Below, piece by piece: positions 27,435 to 38,364 of a DNA stretch of 64,000 nucleotides. A program made the position numbers and the translations under genes. The notes below the pieces were generated by a model that saw only the letters and a program-made list of their open reading frames with translations, made no database searches and was not told where the DNA came from. Numbering within the stretch: the first letter of the stretch is position 1; each line of letters starts with the position of its first letter. Source of the stretch: Galbibacter marinus (lineage in GTDB: Bacteria; Bacteroidota; Bacteroidia; Flavobacteriales; Flavobacteriaceae); assembly GCF_000300875.1 (NCBI RefSeq), contig NZ_AMSG01000017.1:1-64000 (forward strand). Reading direction: 5' to 3'.

Positions 27435-28289
27435 ATGACCAAAATCACTATTCTTATTCACTGTAAGGATACTTCAGGGATCATCGCATCTGTAACAAGC
27501 TTCATCCATCAAAACCAAGGAAACATTATTTATATCGATCAACATGTCGATCGGCAAAATGGAATCTTTTTCATGAGGTCCGAAAGTGAATTTGTACATG
27601 ACAATTTTGATTTAGAAAGTTTTAGATCTGAATTTAAGTATCGTATCGCTGAGCCCTATCAAATGAAATGGCAGTTGCATTCCGATGATTACCGTCCTAA
27701 AATGGCCATTTTTGTTTCAAAATACGATCACTGTTTATACGACCTATTAGGAAGATATAATTCAGGTGAATTAAAGGTAGACATTCCTTTTATCTTAAGT
27801 AATCATCCAGACCTAAAACCTATAGCAGAGGCATTTAAAATTCCATTTTTCCATGTTCCTTATACGAAAGAGATAAGTCAAGAGGCACAAATAAAGCAAT
27901 TACAATTACTTGAGCAGCATCAAGTAGATTTCATTGTGCTAGCCCGGTATATGCAAATTATATCAACAGCATTAATCGAGCGCTATGAAAATAAAATCAT
28001 CAATATTCATCATTCTTTCTTACCTGCCTTTGTGGGAGCCAAGCCTTATCATTCCGCCTACAAAAGAGGGGTGAAAATTATTGGCGCTACAAGTCACTAT
28101 GTCACTAAGGAGTTAGATGCTGGACCTATAATTGAACAGGATGTTACAAGGGTAACCCATGCTCATTCCATAGAAGACATGGTTACAAAGGGAAGAGATC
28201 TTGAAAAGATTGTACTGGCAAGAGGTATCAAACTTCATGTAGACAGAAAAACAATGGTGTATAATAATAAGACCATTATTTTCAGTTAA
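27435..28289 (+). CDS. purU: Formyltetrahydrofolate deformylase PurU
   Basis: It hydrolyses 10-formyl-THF to formate and THF, supplying formate for PurT-type purine synthesis and balancing one-carbon pools. An N-terminal ACT domain (residues 1-75, ILIHCKDTSGIIASVTSF) is followed by a formyltransferase-like domain. That domain holds the active-site IINIHHSFLPAF (Asn-His) around residue 190 and LDAGPIIEQDV near 235, whose aspartate completes the triad. The length of 284 aa is normal. It is divergent from icmF and monocistronic. Confidence 0.92.
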   Translation: MTKITILIHCKDTSGIIASVTSFIHQNQGNIIYIDQHVDRQNGIFFMRSESEFVHDNFDLESFRSEFKYRIAEPYQMKWQLHSDDYRPKMAIFVSKYDHCLYDLLGRYNSGELKVDIPFILSNHPDLKPIAEAFKIPFFHVPYTKEISQEAQIKQLQLLEQHQVDFIVLARYMQIISTALIERYENKIINIHHSFLPAFVGAKPYHSAYKRGVKIIGATSHYVTKELDAGPIIEQDVTRVTHAHSIEDMVTKGRDLEKIVLARGIKLHVDRKTMVYNNKTIIFS

Positions 28290-28516
28290 GCAATTACAGC
28301 AGAATTCTAGGATTTGGTAATATTAAAAGCTGACATTTGACTTCTCTAAAATCTCGTGAAGTTATTATTGAGATATAAAAAACATATCTAACCCACAAAT
28401 ATTTTAGATTACCCAACCTTTACAATATTCTTGGATATAATTCTTATTTTTATTCTTCTTGTTGAATGTAATTCCAGTAGTTTTGGAATTCAGCAATTTT
28501 AACCCAACCACCCACT

Positions 28517-31258
28517 ATGCGTTATAAAACTATAATTTTTACAGTCATATTTATCTTAGCATCCCTTATTATTAGTTGCCAGAATGATACAAAAACCGAA
28601 AACAACAATACCGCAAGAAATAAAATATCCATAAATGAAGGATGGAAATTTTTTAAATACACTTCAAAGGGCAAAACTGATGATCTATTTTATGATATTC
28701 GGCCGGCGATTGAAAATGCAAATGATAATAAAGCTGCTGATACACCAGCAACGGAAGCTGAAAAATTAGAAACCTCTCAAAAGGCCTTAAAACCATATAT
28801 CCTACCAACGGCAAATACTTTTATAAAAGACTCAACTCAGCATCATACTAGACCTGAAGGTCAACCCGGGAGCGATTTTCCTTTTGTGCAAACTCGCTTT
28901 GATGACAGCAATTGGGAAACCATAGATTTACCTCATGACTGGGCTATTAAAGGTCCCTTCCAAAAAGGTGATAGTGCTGAGGTAGGAGGTGGAATGGGCC
29001 GTTTACCAAGTAATGGCGTAGCCTGGTATAGAAGAAAAATTGACATCTCTGAAAAAGATAAAAACAAATCTATTTTTTTAGATATTGATGGTGCCATGTC
29101 TTATGCTATTGTATGGCTTAACGGGAACTTAGTTGGCGGTTGGCCATATGGCTACAATTCGTTTCGATTGGATTTAACACCTTATCTAAACTTTTATGGA
29201 GATAACCAAATAGCAATTCGATTGGATAACCCAAATCACTCTGCCCGCTGGTACCCAGGTGGTGGCCTGTATAGAAATGTGTGGTTAACCAAAACCAACA
29301 AAGTACATGTTTCACATTGGGGAACTACAATAACCACTTCAAATGTCTCCAAGACATCGGCAGAGATTCATGTTGATGTAAAGGTCGAAAACAATACAGA
29401 AACTGATTCAAATATTGACCTGATCACGAAGATATACGAATTTAACAATAATGAGGTCGCAACGCCAGTTGCCACAATCACAAAGTCTAATGTTAAAATT
29501 CCAGCGGGCAAAAGTCAATCCATTAAAGGGTCAGTAACCACAGACAACCCAAAACTTTGGGGGCCTCCTCCATCACAAACTCCTCACCTATATAAAGCTG
29601 TTACTTCTGTAATGGACGAAAATGATTTAATAGACAACTACGAAACCATATTTGGTATTAAGGATATTGAACTCGATCCTAATCAAGGCATTTTGGTCAA
29701 TGGCGAATTAATTAAAATTCAAGGGGTAAATGAGCATCATGATTTAGGAGCTATTGGTACTGCATTTCATTTACGCGCAGCGGAGCGTAAATTAGAAATT
29801 TTAAGAGAGATGGGGGTCAATGCCATCAGAATGGCCCATAATCCACCAGCTCCAGAATTTTTGGATCTGACAGATAAAATGGGATTTTTGGTAGTGGATG
29901 AAGTATTCGATTCTTGGAAACGAAAAAAAACACCTCATGATTTTCATTTAATATTTTCAGATTGGTATGAAGCTGATGCTAGGGCTATGGTGCGCAGAGA
30001 TAAAAACCATCCATCGATCATTATGTGGAGTTATGGGAATGAAGTTGGTGAACAGTACACAGGTGAACAGGGAGCAGCCATTGGACAAAAGTTATCAGAT
30101 ATCATAAAAGAGGAAGACCCAACTAGACCAACAACAAGTGCAATGAACTGGGCAAAATCAGATATGCCATTTCCTAAAGTTATGGATATCATCAGTTTTA
30201 ACTATCAAGGAGAAGGCATCCGCCAAGATCCCATTTTTGACAATGTAACTGATAGAATTAAGACAAAGCCACAATATGAACCGTTTCATAATAAATTTCC
30301 AAACAAAGTTATTCTAAGTAGTGAAACCGCATCGGCAGCCAGTAGTCGTGGCATATATTTATTTCCTGTAACGGATTTAATCAGCTCACCAATCCGGGAT
30401 GGAATGGGTGGTGACTCTAAAATAAAACACGTCAGCGCATACGAACTTTATGCCGTTGATTTTGGATCTAGTCCTGATAAGGTTTTTGCTTCATTGGATA
30501 AACACCCTTACTCAGCAGGAGAATTTGTTTGGACTGGATTTGATTATTTAGGTGAACCAACGCCTTACTATGATTCAAGAAGTTCGTATAACGGCATTAT
30601 CGACTTAGCCGGATTCCCAAAAGATCGTTATTATTTATATCAAGCAAGATGGCGACCAGACTTACCAATGGTCCACGTATTGCCACATTGGAACTGGCCT
30701 GAGAGAATCGGGCAAATAACACCAGTACATGTATTTACCTCTGGTGACCAAGCGGAAGTTTTTCTAAATGGAAAATCACTTGGTAAAAAGAAAAAAGGAG
30801 AATTTGAATACCGTTTGCGTTGGGATGAGGTACAATACTATCCCGGAGAATTGAAGGTTGTTGCCTATAAAAACGGCAAAAAATGGGCAGAGAAAACGGT
30901 TTTTACAACCGGAGAACCTTTTAAACTGATCGCAAAGGCGGATAGATCTACAATTGATGCCGATGGTAAGGACTTATCTTATATCACAGTTCAAATAGCT
31001 GATAAAGACGGTTTAGTTGTTCCGACAGCCAATAACGAACTTGAGTTTAACATTCAGGGCCCAGGAGAAATTATTTCCACCGATAATGGAGACCCTTCTG
31101 ATTTAACATCCTTTGTTTCTAAAAAACGAAATGCCTTTAATGGTCTCGCACTAGTTGTTGTTCGCTCCAAAAAAGGAGAAACTGGAGCCATGGAGTTAAC
31201 TGTTAAATCAAATGGATTGAAGAAGACCGTTGTTCATTTAGTAAGTCACAAAAAATAG
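28517..31258 (+). CDS. Glycoside hydrolase family 2 lipoprotein (beta-galactosidase-like)
   Basis: A lipoprotein signal peptide ends at residue 21 (SLIISC), so the enzyme is membrane-anchored, probably in the periplasm or at the surface. The GH2 order is intact: a jelly-roll sugar-binding domain (LPHDWAIKGPF, WYRRKIDI), an immunoglobulin-like domain and the TIM barrel. The acid/base glutamate lies in SYGNEVG (about residue 509) and the nucleophile in LSSETAS (about residue 603). A C-terminal DUF4982/Ig-like segment follows. An unusual, low-complexity insertion (residues about 60-110, alanine/threonine/glutamate-rich) precedes the first domain. The substrate may be a beta-galactoside or other beta-glycan. 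No SusC/D pair or PUL lies beside it. Confidence 0.85.
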   Translation: MRYKTIIFTVIFILASLIISCQNDTKTENNNTARNKISINEGWKFFKYTSKGKTDDLFYDIRPAIENANDNKAADTPATEAEKLETSQKALKPYILPTANTFIKDSTQHHTRPEGQPGSDFPFVQTRFDDSNWETIDLPHDWAIKGPFQKGDSAEVGGGMGRLPSNGVAWYRRKIDISEKDKNKSIFLDIDGAMSYAIVWLNGNLVGGWPYGYNSFRLDLTPYLNFYGDNQIAIRLDNPNHSARWYPGGGLYRNVWLTKTNKVHVSHWGTTITTSNVSKTSAEIHVDVKVENNTETDSNIDLITKIYEFNNNEVATPVATITKSNVKIPAGKSQSIKGSVTTDNPKLWGPPPSQTPHLYKAVTSVMDENDLIDNYETIFGIKDIELDPNQGILVNGELIKIQGVNEHHDLGAIGTAFHLRAAERKLEILREMGVNAIRMAHNPPAPEFLDLTDKMGFLVVDEVFDSWKRKKTPHDFHLIFSDWYEADARAMVRRDKNHPSIIMWSYGNEVGEQYTGEQGAAIGQKLSDIIKEEDPTRPTTSAMNWAKSDMPFPKVMDIISFNYQGEGIRQDPIFDNVTDRIKTKPQYEPFHNKFPNKVILSSETASAASSRGIYLFPVTDLISSPIRDGMGGDSKIKHVSAYELYAVDFGSSPDKVFASLDKHPYSAGEFVWTGFDYLGEPTPYYDSRSSYNGIIDLAGFPKDRYYLYQARWRPDLPMVHVLPHWNWPERIGQITPVHVFTSGDQAEVFLNGKSLGKKKKGEFEYRLRWDEVQYYPGELKVVAYKNGKKWAEKTVFTTGEPFKLIAKADRSTIDADGKDLSYITVQIADKDGLVVPTANNELEFNIQGPGEIISTDNGDPSDLTSFVSKKRNAFNGLALVVVRSKKGETGAMELTVKSNGLKKTVVHLVSHKK

Positions 31259-31409
31259 TAATCAATTATCCACACAAATCATCGATTTAATAGTTTGGTA
31301 ATTTACTCTTAACACTAACTAGAATCTATATGCTGACATTTGCATCATCAGTAACGCACCAAATAAATTTTGAGTTAGCAAAACAGATTAGTTAGTTTAG
31401 TTTAGTTTT

Positions 31410-31437
31410 AAAGCCGATATCAGTCGGCTTTTTTCGT
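31410..31437 (+). terminator. Rho-independent terminator after the GH2 gene
   Basis: The hairpin aaagccga-tatcag-tcggcttt is followed by a T-rich run on the plus strand (ttttcgtttt in part). It overlaps the stop codon end of the minus-strand BtuF-like gene. The polarity of the T-run shows it serves the plus-strand GH2 transcript. Confidence 0.75.
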
Positions 31438-32229
31438 TTTCAATTGTAACTTAAGTTCTTTAAAATATTCTAAAGCTAAAGAGACCCGAGAGCCATACCA
31501 GGAGAAGAATTCTCCATCTACTAATACGATTTCAGTGCCCGGAAATACTCCCGCTAGTTCCTCTTTATGCTTTTCTTTAAAAGGATAGGGTTCTGAAGAT
31601 AAAAACAGCAAATCGATCTTAGAAGTATGTAAATCTGATAATTCAATCTCAGGGTATCTGGAGTGATTCTTAAAAGCGTTTTTATAACCTGCCACCTCGA
31701 GCATGTGATTAATAAAGGTATCTCCCCCTGCAAGCATCCACGGTTTTTTCCAAATCATATAGGCGACTTTTTGACGTGGCTCACCAGATAAAAATGAATT
31801 ATACTCCTTTGCCTTTTTTTTAATCTGTTGGATGAGAAACTCAGCTTTGCGAGCTACTTTAAAAATCTCACCATATTGCTGAATTAATTCATAACAGTCA
31901 TCTAAATTATAGATATCAGCAAGATGCACCTGAGTGAAGTCTTCTAACTGCTCAACAATTTGCTGGGTATTCTCTTCCTTATTACAAAGTACTATGTCTG
32001 GATTTAGGGATTTGAGTGTTTCCCAGTGTACGTTTTTGGTTCCTCCAACTACAGTAATGTTACTTCTCAGATGATTCGGATGAACGCAAAACTTGGTAAT
32101 ACCAACTAATAAATGTTCTAAACCCAAATCATATAAAAGTTCTGTTTGAGATGGAACAAGGCAAACTACCCTTTTAAAAGCACGTGAAGTATCAATATGT
32201 CTACCTAGTTGATCAACCAAAGGAATCAA
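31420..32229 (-). CDS. BtuF-like helical-backbone metal/cobalamin-binding protein without signal peptide
   Basis: The 269-aa protein is of the periplasmic-binding (BtuF/FecB-like) fold: [32 protein letters not shown], then [21 protein letters not shown], which are canonical. It starts [13 protein letters not shown] directly, with no signal peptide. The start overlaps the pyrF stop by 4 bp (ATGA, 32226-32229), which confirms this start, so the protein appears cytoplasmic. Flavobacterial genomes often carry such proteins, and they may be cobalamin-related rather than transport subunits. The ligand is not determined. It is translationally coupled to pyrF, and perhaps to prfA and purM further upstream. 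Confidence 0.8.
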   Translation of the reverse strand: MIPLVDQLGRHIDTSRAFKRVVCLVPSQTELLYDLGLEHLLVGITKFCVHPNHLRSNITVVGGTKNVHWETLKSLNPDIVLCNKEENTQQIVEQLEDFTQVHLADIYNLDDCYELIQQYGEIFKVARKAEFLIQQIKKKAKEYNSFLSGEPRQKVAYMIWKKPWMLAGGDTFINHMLEVAGYKNAFKNHSRYPEIELSDLHTSKIDLLFLSSEPYPFKEKHKEELAGVFPGTEIVLVDGEFFSWYGSRVSLALEYFKELKLQLKTKKAD

Positions 32230-33035
32230 AGAAAACTGGCCATTTGCAATTGTAGATCCTTCGCCTTCTCTGCCGCTTTTTCAGCAAAGTCTTTCCCTTT
32301 TGAAGCATATAAGATACCTCTAGAAGAATTCACTAAAAGCCCCACATTATCATTCAACCCGTATTTGCAGACCTCCTTAAGACTCCCTCCCTGAGCTCCT
32401 ACCCCGGGAACTAGTAAAAATGATTCTGGAACTATCGCACGAATATCCTTTAGATATTCTGCTTTGGTTGCACCAATGACATACATTAGGTTTTCAGAAT
32501 TCACATAATTCTTTGAGGTTTCCAGCACATTTTGATAAAGAGGTTTTGCGGCATATTCCTTGGTCTGAAAATCAAATGCACCAGGATTTGAGGTAAGAGA
32601 CAATAATATGGTATGCCGATCCTTAAAAGCTAAGAACGGCTCTACAGAATCTCTTCCCATATAAGGAGCTACGGTCACAGAATCAAAGTTGAGATCCTCA
32701 AAGAAGGCTTTAGCATACATGGTCGAAGTATTCCCGATATCGCCTCTTTTAGCATCCGCTATGGTAAACAACTCTGGATAATGCTCATTAATGTAATCAA
32801 TTGTTTTCTTTAAACTCTCCCAGCCTTTGATTCCCAGAGCCTCATAGAAAGCAATATTTGGCTTTAACGCTACGGCTAAATGGTGCGTGGCATCAATAAT
32901 TGCTTTATTAAATTCAAAAACAGGGTCCTTGGTTTCTAACAAATGGGTTGGTAACTTCTTTAAATCGACATCCAAACCTATGCATAAAAATGATTTTTTC
33001 CTTCTTATCTGCTCTACCAGCTGGGTTAATTCCAT
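32226..33035 (-). CDS. pyrF: Orotidine 5'-phosphate decarboxylase
   Basis: It catalyses the last step of UMP synthesis. The family 2 (long) form is seen: [10 protein letters not shown] near the start, the catalytic block [15 protein letters not shown] around residues 90-104 (the D-x-K-x-x-D region), [14 protein letters not shown], and VPGVGAQGG for phosphate binding. Length 269 aa fits. It lies about 90 bp downstream of prfA and overlaps the BtuF-like gene, in the order purM-prfA-pyrF that recurs in Flavobacteriia. Confidence 0.93.
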   Translation of the reverse strand: MELTQLVEQIRRKKSFLCIGLDVDLKKLPTHLLETKDPVFEFNKAIIDATHHLAVALKPNIAFYEALGIKGWESLKKTIDYINEHYPELFTIADAKRGDIGNTSTMYAKAFFEDLNFDSVTVAPYMGRDSVEPFLAFKDRHTILLSLTSNPGAFDFQTKEYAAKPLYQNVLETSKNYVNSENLMYVIGATKAEYLKDIRAIVPESFLLVPGVGAQGGSLKEVCKYGLNDNVGLLVNSSRGILYASKGKDFAEKAAEKAKDLQLQMASFL

Positions 33036-33125
33036 AGTAATGATTGCATTTACTTAAAGCCTCTTAAGGATATATTTCACTTTAAAATACTTTATAAAAT
33101 ATTTTTAAATGAAGAGAATTTTGGT

Positions 33126-34202
33126 TTATAAAATTTCGCTAGCCTCCTTAAGCTTCTCTGTATTTTCTGCCAATTTCAATTCTTCTATTATTTTATCCAA
33201 ATCACCGTTTACAATATTAGAAAGGTCGTAAAGTGTAAGACCTATACGATGGTCGGTAACTCTTCCTTGAGGGTAATTATAGGTTCTAATTTTTGCACTA
33301 CGATCTCCACTAGAAACCATACTTTTACGTCTTGCGGAATCCGCTTCTTGTTTTTTCGCCAATTCCCTTTCATACAATCGAGATCGTAGAACCTTGATTG
33401 CTTTTTCTAAATTTTTGTGCTGTGATTTCTCATCCTGACAGCGTACCTCTATTCCAGTAGGGATGTGTTGTAACTGGATCGCAGAATAAGTCGTATTTAC
33501 AGATTGTCCTCCAGGACCAGTTGAGGTGGTTCTAATAATCTTCACATCCCCCATATCCAACTCAACGTCGAATTCCTCAGCTTCTGGCAATACCATCACA
33601 GTGGCTGCAGAGGTATGTACCCGGCCTTGCGTTTCAGTTTGTGGAACACGTTGAACTCGATGCACACCCGCTTCGAATTTTAAGGTTCCGTAAACATCAC
33701 TTCCGTTGACTTCAAAAATAATTTCTTTATATCCTCCAGAGGTTCCTTCATTGAAGTCCACCACGCCAACCTTCCATCCTCTACCTTCACAATATTTGGT
33801 GTACATGCGTTGTAAATCACCTGCAAAAATACTTGCCTCATCTCCTCCTGTTCCTGCTCTGATCTCAACCACGACATTTTTAGCATCCTCTGGATCCTTA
33901 GGAATAAGCATGAATTTGATCTGTTCTTCCAAACCAGGGAGTTTCTCCTTGGCCTCATCCAACTGCATCTTTGCCATTTCTACCATTTCAGCATCACTTG
34001 CATCAGCAATGATTTCCTCAGCCTCAGCAATGTTATCCAAAACCTCTTTATACTCCTCCCTTTTATCTACAAGATCTTTAAGATCTTTGTACTCCTTATT
34101 GAGTTGCACATAACGCTTTTGATCAGCGATGACATCCGGCTGGATGATCAAATCTGAAATCTCATCAAAGCGTTGCTTTACAACATTTAATTTATCTAAC
34201 AT
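33126..34202 (-). CDS. prfA: Peptide chain release factor 1
   Basis: It releases peptides at UAA and UAG. The 358-aa chain has the N-terminal helical PCRF domain and [14 protein letters not shown]. Domain 2 holds the tripeptide region ([17 protein letters not shown]), and the catalytic GGQ is in [12 protein letters not shown]. The C-terminal tail is [18 protein letters not shown]. All features are those of RF1 rather than RF2. It lies between purM and pyrF on the same strand, with gaps of about 220 and 90 bp. Confidence 0.95.
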   Translation of the reverse strand: MLDKLNVVKQRFDEISDLIIQPDVIADQKRYVQLNKEYKDLKDLVDKREEYKEVLDNIAEAEEIIADASDAEMVEMAKMQLDEAKEKLPGLEEQIKFMLIPKDPEDAKNVVVEIRAGTGGDEASIFAGDLQRMYTKYCEGRGWKVGVVDFNEGTSGGYKEIIFEVNGSDVYGTLKFEAGVHRVQRVPQTETQGRVHTSAATVMVLPEAEEFDVELDMGDVKIIRTTSTGPGGQSVNTTYSAIQLQHIPTGIEVRCQDEKSQHKNLEKAIKVLRSRLYERELAKKQEADSARRKSMVSSGDRSAKIRTYNYPQGRVTDHRIGLTLYDLSNIVNGDLDKIIEELKLAENTEKLKEASEIL

Positions 34203-34420
34203 AACTTCTTTAAAATTGGCAGCACAAATTTACGATTATTTTGATGGAATTTGATATGTGCCAGCCTTAGTATAACAATCCCATATTCATTTTAGTATCC
34301 CTTTTATTTGGCAAAACACCCATATGCGCAGCTCACATAGGGCAGTTAAAGAGCTTATAACCTAACTATTAAACTCTCTAATTTACTACCAAAAAAGGTT
34401 ATTAATTATAAAAGAAGACG

Positions 34421-35602
34421 TTAATAATATTCAAAAGTTCCCTTATCCGAAATAATGCTCAGCTTTTTGGTAGATGAAGCCTCTACCCTTCCTACTATTT
34501 GAGCGTCCACATCAAAAGACTTAGAAATTGCAATGATCTCCTGGGCTATACTTGGATCAACATACAACTCCATACGATGCCCACAGTTAAATACCTGGTA
34601 CATCTCCTTCCACGACGTTTTAGACTGCTCTTGGATGAGTTTAAATAGCGGTGGCACTTCAAACATACTATCTTTAATGATATGCAAATTGTCAATAAAA
34701 TGCAATATTTTAGTTTGTGCTCCTCCACTACAGTGAATCATACCATCAATCTTTGCTGATCCGATTTTTTGAAGTATCGCTTGAATGATCGGCGCATAGG
34801 TTCTTGTTGGAGATAATACTAATTTTCCAGCATCCAGTGGAGATCCTTCAACAGAATCTGTTAGATTTGTATCTCCAGAGTACACCAATTCCTCTGGTAC
34901 ACTGTGATCAAAACTTTCTGGATATTTTTCTGCCAAATATTTACCAAACACATCATGTCTCGCCGATGTTAACCCATTACTTCCCATACCTCCATTGTAT
35001 TGCTTTTCATAGGAAGCTTTACCATAAGAAGCCAATCCAACAATCACATTACCTGCTTTAATATTCGCGTTATCTATAACATCGGAACGTTTTATTCTGG
35101 CAGTAACAGTAGAATCCACGATAATGGTTCTCACCAAATCCCCTACATCAGCTGTTTCTCCTCCAGTGGAATAAATATTTACCCCATACTGTTTCATTTC
35201 AGCAATAAGTTCCTCGGTACCATTAATAATCGCAGCAATTACCTCTGAAGTTATCACATTCTTATTTCTCCCAATGGTCGAAGAGAGCAAAATATCGCTC
35301 GTAGCTCCTACGCAAAGTAAATCATCGATATTCATTATCAAGGCATCTTGAGCGATCCCTTTCCAAACTGAGACATCCCCTGTTTCCTTCCAATACATAT
35401 AGGCCAAAGAAGACTTGGTCCCTGCCCCATCAGCGTGCATGATCAAACAATGATCCTCGCTACCCGTTAAATGATCGGGAATAATTTTACAAAACGCTTT
35501 TGGAAATAATCCCTTATCAACATCTTTAATGGCGGCATGCACATCTTCCTTTGAAGCAGAAACACCTCTTTGTGAATATCGTTTACTTATCTGAGAACTC
35601 AT
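34421..35602 (-). CDS. purM: Phosphoribosylformylglycinamidine cyclo-ligase (AIR synthetase)
   Basis: It closes the imidazole ring in purine synthesis (FGAM to AIR). The start is set at the inner ATG (35602), giving MSSQISKRYSQRGVSASKEDV; the 14 extra residues in the track would come from sequence overlapping the terminator hairpin at 35639. The SDYS-like RYSQRGVSA motif, LIMHADGAGTKSS, SSTIGRNKN and STGGETADVGD (phosphate binding) are present. Length 393 aa matches the longer Bacteroidetes form, sometimes annotated only as an AIR-synthase-related protein. It heads the purM-prfA-pyrF block. Confidence 0.88.
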   Translation of the reverse strand: MSSQISKRYSQRGVSASKEDVHAAIKDVDKGLFPKAFCKIIPDHLTGSEDHCLIMHADGAGTKSSLAYMYWKETGDVSVWKGIAQDALIMNIDDLLCVGATSDILLSSTIGRNKNVITSEVIAAIINGTEELIAEMKQYGVNIYSTGGETADVGDLVRTIIVDSTVTARIKRSDVIDNANIKAGNVIVGLASYGKASYEKQYNGGMGSNGLTSARHDVFGKYLAEKYPESFDHSVPEELVYSGDTNLTDSVEGSPLDAGKLVLSPTRTYAPIIQAILQKIGSAKIDGMIHCSGGAQTKILHFIDNLHIIKDSMFEVPPLFKLIQEQSKTSWKEMYQVFNCGHRMELYVDPSIAQEIIAISKSFDVDAQIVGRVEASSTKKLSIISDKGTFEYY

Positions 35603-35629
35603 TGAATGAAATTTTAGACAAAAATAGCC

Positions 35630-35666
35630 ATAAAAAAAAAGCACACAAACTTTTGTTTGTGTGCTT
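35630..35666 (-). terminator. Terminator between glnN and purM
   Basis: A perfect 12-bp stem (aagcacacaaac / gtttgtgtgctt) with a 4-nt loop is followed on the minus strand by nine Ts. It should end the glnN transcript. It lies only 36 bp upstream of the chosen purM start, which argues against the track's longer purM N-terminus. Confidence 0.85.
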
Positions 35667-35901
35667 ATACTTTAGAAGGTTGGTTAAGGCCTTCTATCTT
35701 CTGTAATTCAAAAATTTTATGTCCCAAAATTTAAGAACTACATCATTAAATTGATTAATAGCGTCCCAAATATAGGAAAACATTTAGTTGTAAAATCAGG
35801 AAAAATCCCCTAATTTATAGATACTTAGCTTTTTTCGACCTAGCCACGTAAAAATCGGTTTAAGAACAAAGCATATTATATGCTTTATAACCGATCAAAC
35901 A

Positions 35902-38088
35902 TTATTTTGTAAACAACAGTTCTCTATATTTAGTAAGTGGCCATAAATTATCCTCTACCATTAATTCTAATTTATCACAATGGTAACGGATGTCTTCAAA
36001 AAATGGCAACACACGTTCGCAATAAGCCTCTGCTTTAAGCTGCGCTTTATCCAGTTTATTCGCGTATTTTCTAGCATCTATCATCATATTAACCTTTGAG
36101 TTGATCTCAGAAATATGTTCAGAAATTTCTTCAATCAAATCCAGTTGCTCTGGAGCCAATTTCTTAAAATCACTTCCAAAGACATCTTTGATTCCTTTAA
36201 CATTAGTGATTAATATATTTTGATAGCGAATTGCAGTTGGAATAACATGATTTCTAGCAATATCACCTAGTACTCTACTCTCTATTTGAACTTTGTGTAC
36301 ATATTCCTCTAATTCTATTTCGTGACGGGCTTTAATTTCGATCTCACTCATAACATCAAGTTGTTCAAACAAATCGATGGTGGATTTCTTAAGATATACC
36401 TTAAGAGCCTCTGGAGTCGTTTTATTATTACTCAGGCCTCTTTTGACCGCTTCCTTTTCCCATGCAGCGCTGTATCCATCTCCTTCAAACCTAATTTTCT
36501 TAGAAGCTTTAATATACTCTCTAAGCACATTAAATATGGCCTCATCTTTTTTCAGGCCTTTTTTGTCAATCAAAGCATCCACTTCTACTTTGAATGCTTT
36601 AAGTTGCTTGGCTACAATGGCATTTAAAATCATCATCGGTTTTGCACAATTCGCCTTAGATCCCACAGCTCTAAATTCAAATTTATTACCTGTAAAGGCA
36701 AAGCTAGAAGTACGGTTTCTATCCGTGTTGTCTAATAAAATCTCTGGAATCTTACCAACTACATTTAATTTTAGATCTGTTTTCTCCTCAGGTGACAACT
36801 TTCCTTTAGACACATCCTCTAATTCCTCTAAAACCTTGTTGAGTTGACTTCCAATAAAAACAGAAACAATTGCTGGAGGTGCTTCATTAGCGCCCAATCG
36901 GTGGTCATTTGTTGCGGAAGCCACTGAAGCTCTTAAGAGTTCTTCATTATCGTGAACAGCCTTAATGGTATTTATAAAGAAGGTCAAGAACTGTAGATTC
37001 TTCGTCGGTGTGGTACCAGGGCTTAATAAGTTGACACCTTTATTTGTGGCCAAGGACCAATTGTTATGTTTACCCGACCCGTTAATTCCGGCAAATGGTT
37101 TTTCGTGGAACAGTACTTTAAAATTATGCTTGTCTGCCATTTTATCCATAAGGTCCATCAATAATGAATTATGATCCACCGCAAGATTCGCCTCTTCATA
37201 AATAGGCGCCAATTCAAATTGATTTGGAGCCACTTCATTATGTCTGGTTTTCACAGGAATCCCCAAGCGAACACATTCATTTTCCAATTCTATCATATAG
37301 TTCAGCACACGATCGGGAATAGATCCAAAGTAATGGTCGTCTAATTGCTGACCTTTTGCTGGTGAATGACCAAGCAATGTCCTACCTGCTAATAGTAGGT
37401 CAGGCCTTGAAAGGGTAAGCGCTTTATCAATTAAAAAATACTCTTGTTCCCAGCCCAAGGTAGCGTTTACCTTGGTGACACTTTTATCAAAATATCGTGC
37501 CACCTCTGTGGCAGCTTGATCAATAGCTAATAGAGATCGAAGCAAAGGCGCTTTATTATCTAAGGCCTCTCCTGTATAGGAAACAAAAACTGTAGGGATG
37601 CATAGAGTCGTCCCGTGAATAAATGCTGGAGATGTTGGATCCCAAGCAGTATACCCCCTAGCTTCAAAAGTATTTCGGATACCTCCGTTTGGAAAGCTGG
37701 AAGCATCAGGCTCTTGTTGTACCAGCTGTGCACCGCCAAACCTATCAACCGCATCAGTGGTACTAATGGGCTCGAAAAAGGCATCGTGTTTCTCGGCTGT
37801 TGTTCCAGTTAATGGTTGAAACCAGTGCGTGTAATGTGTGGCCCCTTTAGATATTGCCCATATCTTCATATAAGTGGCAATCTCATCAGCTAATTTTCTG
37901 TTTATCTTTCCCCCACCTTCTATAGCATCCATTACACTACTATAAGCTTCTTTAGACATCACCTGCCTCATGACAACTGCATTAAAGACATTGGCACCGA
38001 ATTGATCTGAACGATGGTCAGGTGTTTCAACATGAACAGGAGTGCGTTCAAACGTTTGCTTTATTGCTTCAAATCTAATTGTAGACAT
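35902..38088 (-). CDS. glnN: Glutamine synthetase type III
   Basis: It forms glutamine from glutamate, ammonia and ATP. The 728-aa length and the N-terminal RFEAIKQTFERTPV and GANVFNAVVMR are GSIII. The catalytic motifs are ATLGWEQEYFLID (metal-binding glutamates), FHEKPFAGINGSGKHNNWS (nucleotide/ammonium region), and NRTSSFAFTGNKFEFRAVGS. The C-terminal V-domain helices (LEEYVHKVQIESRVLGDIARN) are present. It is divergent from a type II glutamine synthetase 276 bp away, so both can be controlled from the shared region. Confidence 0.95.
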   Translation of the reverse strand: MSTIRFEAIKQTFERTPVHVETPDHRSDQFGANVFNAVVMRQVMSKEAYSSVMDAIEGGGKINRKLADEIATYMKIWAISKGATHYTHWFQPLTGTTAEKHDAFFEPISTTDAVDRFGGAQLVQQEPDASSFPNGGIRNTFEARGYTAWDPTSPAFIHGTTLCIPTVFVSYTGEALDNKAPLLRSLLAIDQAATEVARYFDKSVTKVNATLGWEQEYFLIDKALTLSRPDLLLAGRTLLGHSPAKGQQLDDHYFGSIPDRVLNYMIELENECVRLGIPVKTRHNEVAPNQFELAPIYEEANLAVDHNSLLMDLMDKMADKHNFKVLFHEKPFAGINGSGKHNNWSLATNKGVNLLSPGTTPTKNLQFLTFFINTIKAVHDNEELLRASVASATNDHRLGANEAPPAIVSVFIGSQLNKVLEELEDVSKGKLSPEEKTDLKLNVVGKIPEILLDNTDRNRTSSFAFTGNKFEFRAVGSKANCAKPMMILNAIVAKQLKAFKVEVDALIDKKGLKKDEAIFNVLREYIKASKKIRFEGDGYSAAWEKEAVKRGLSNNKTTPEALKVYLKKSTIDLFEQLDVMSEIEIKARHEIELEEYVHKVQIESRVLGDIARNHVIPTAIRYQNILITNVKGIKDVFGSDFKKLAPEQLDLIEEISEHISEINSKVNMMIDARKYANKLDKAQLKAEAYCERVLPFFEDIRYHCDKLELMVEDNLWPLTKYRELLFTK

Positions 38089-38295
38089 ATAAATAATTGG
38101 TATATAAAGTATTAATACTTCGTTTATTGTTACGAATTAACAAATTACCTAAATATTTCACATTGTAGGAAATATTGAGACATTATTTTTTAATTATTTG
38201 TCAACAAAATTCGCTCAAATTATGCATATAAAAAAATACCCCCTAAAAAAATAGGGCATTAATAAAAATTAAAGACGTATTTAAAAAAACACCCC

Positions 38296-38332
38296 TTGAT
38301 TTATCGAGATATTTTCAAAAAAACTACTTTTG
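38296..38332 (+). promoter_or_regulatory. Possible promoter of glnII
   Basis: A -7 box tacttttg (38325-38332) matches TAnnTTTG. The only upstream TTG (38296-38298) is 26 bp away, longer than the usual 19-20, so the -33 assignment is doubtful. The start codon is 32 bp downstream. Confidence 0.4.
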
Positions 38333-38364
38333 CGAATGTAAAGTTCAATTAAAACTATAAAATT

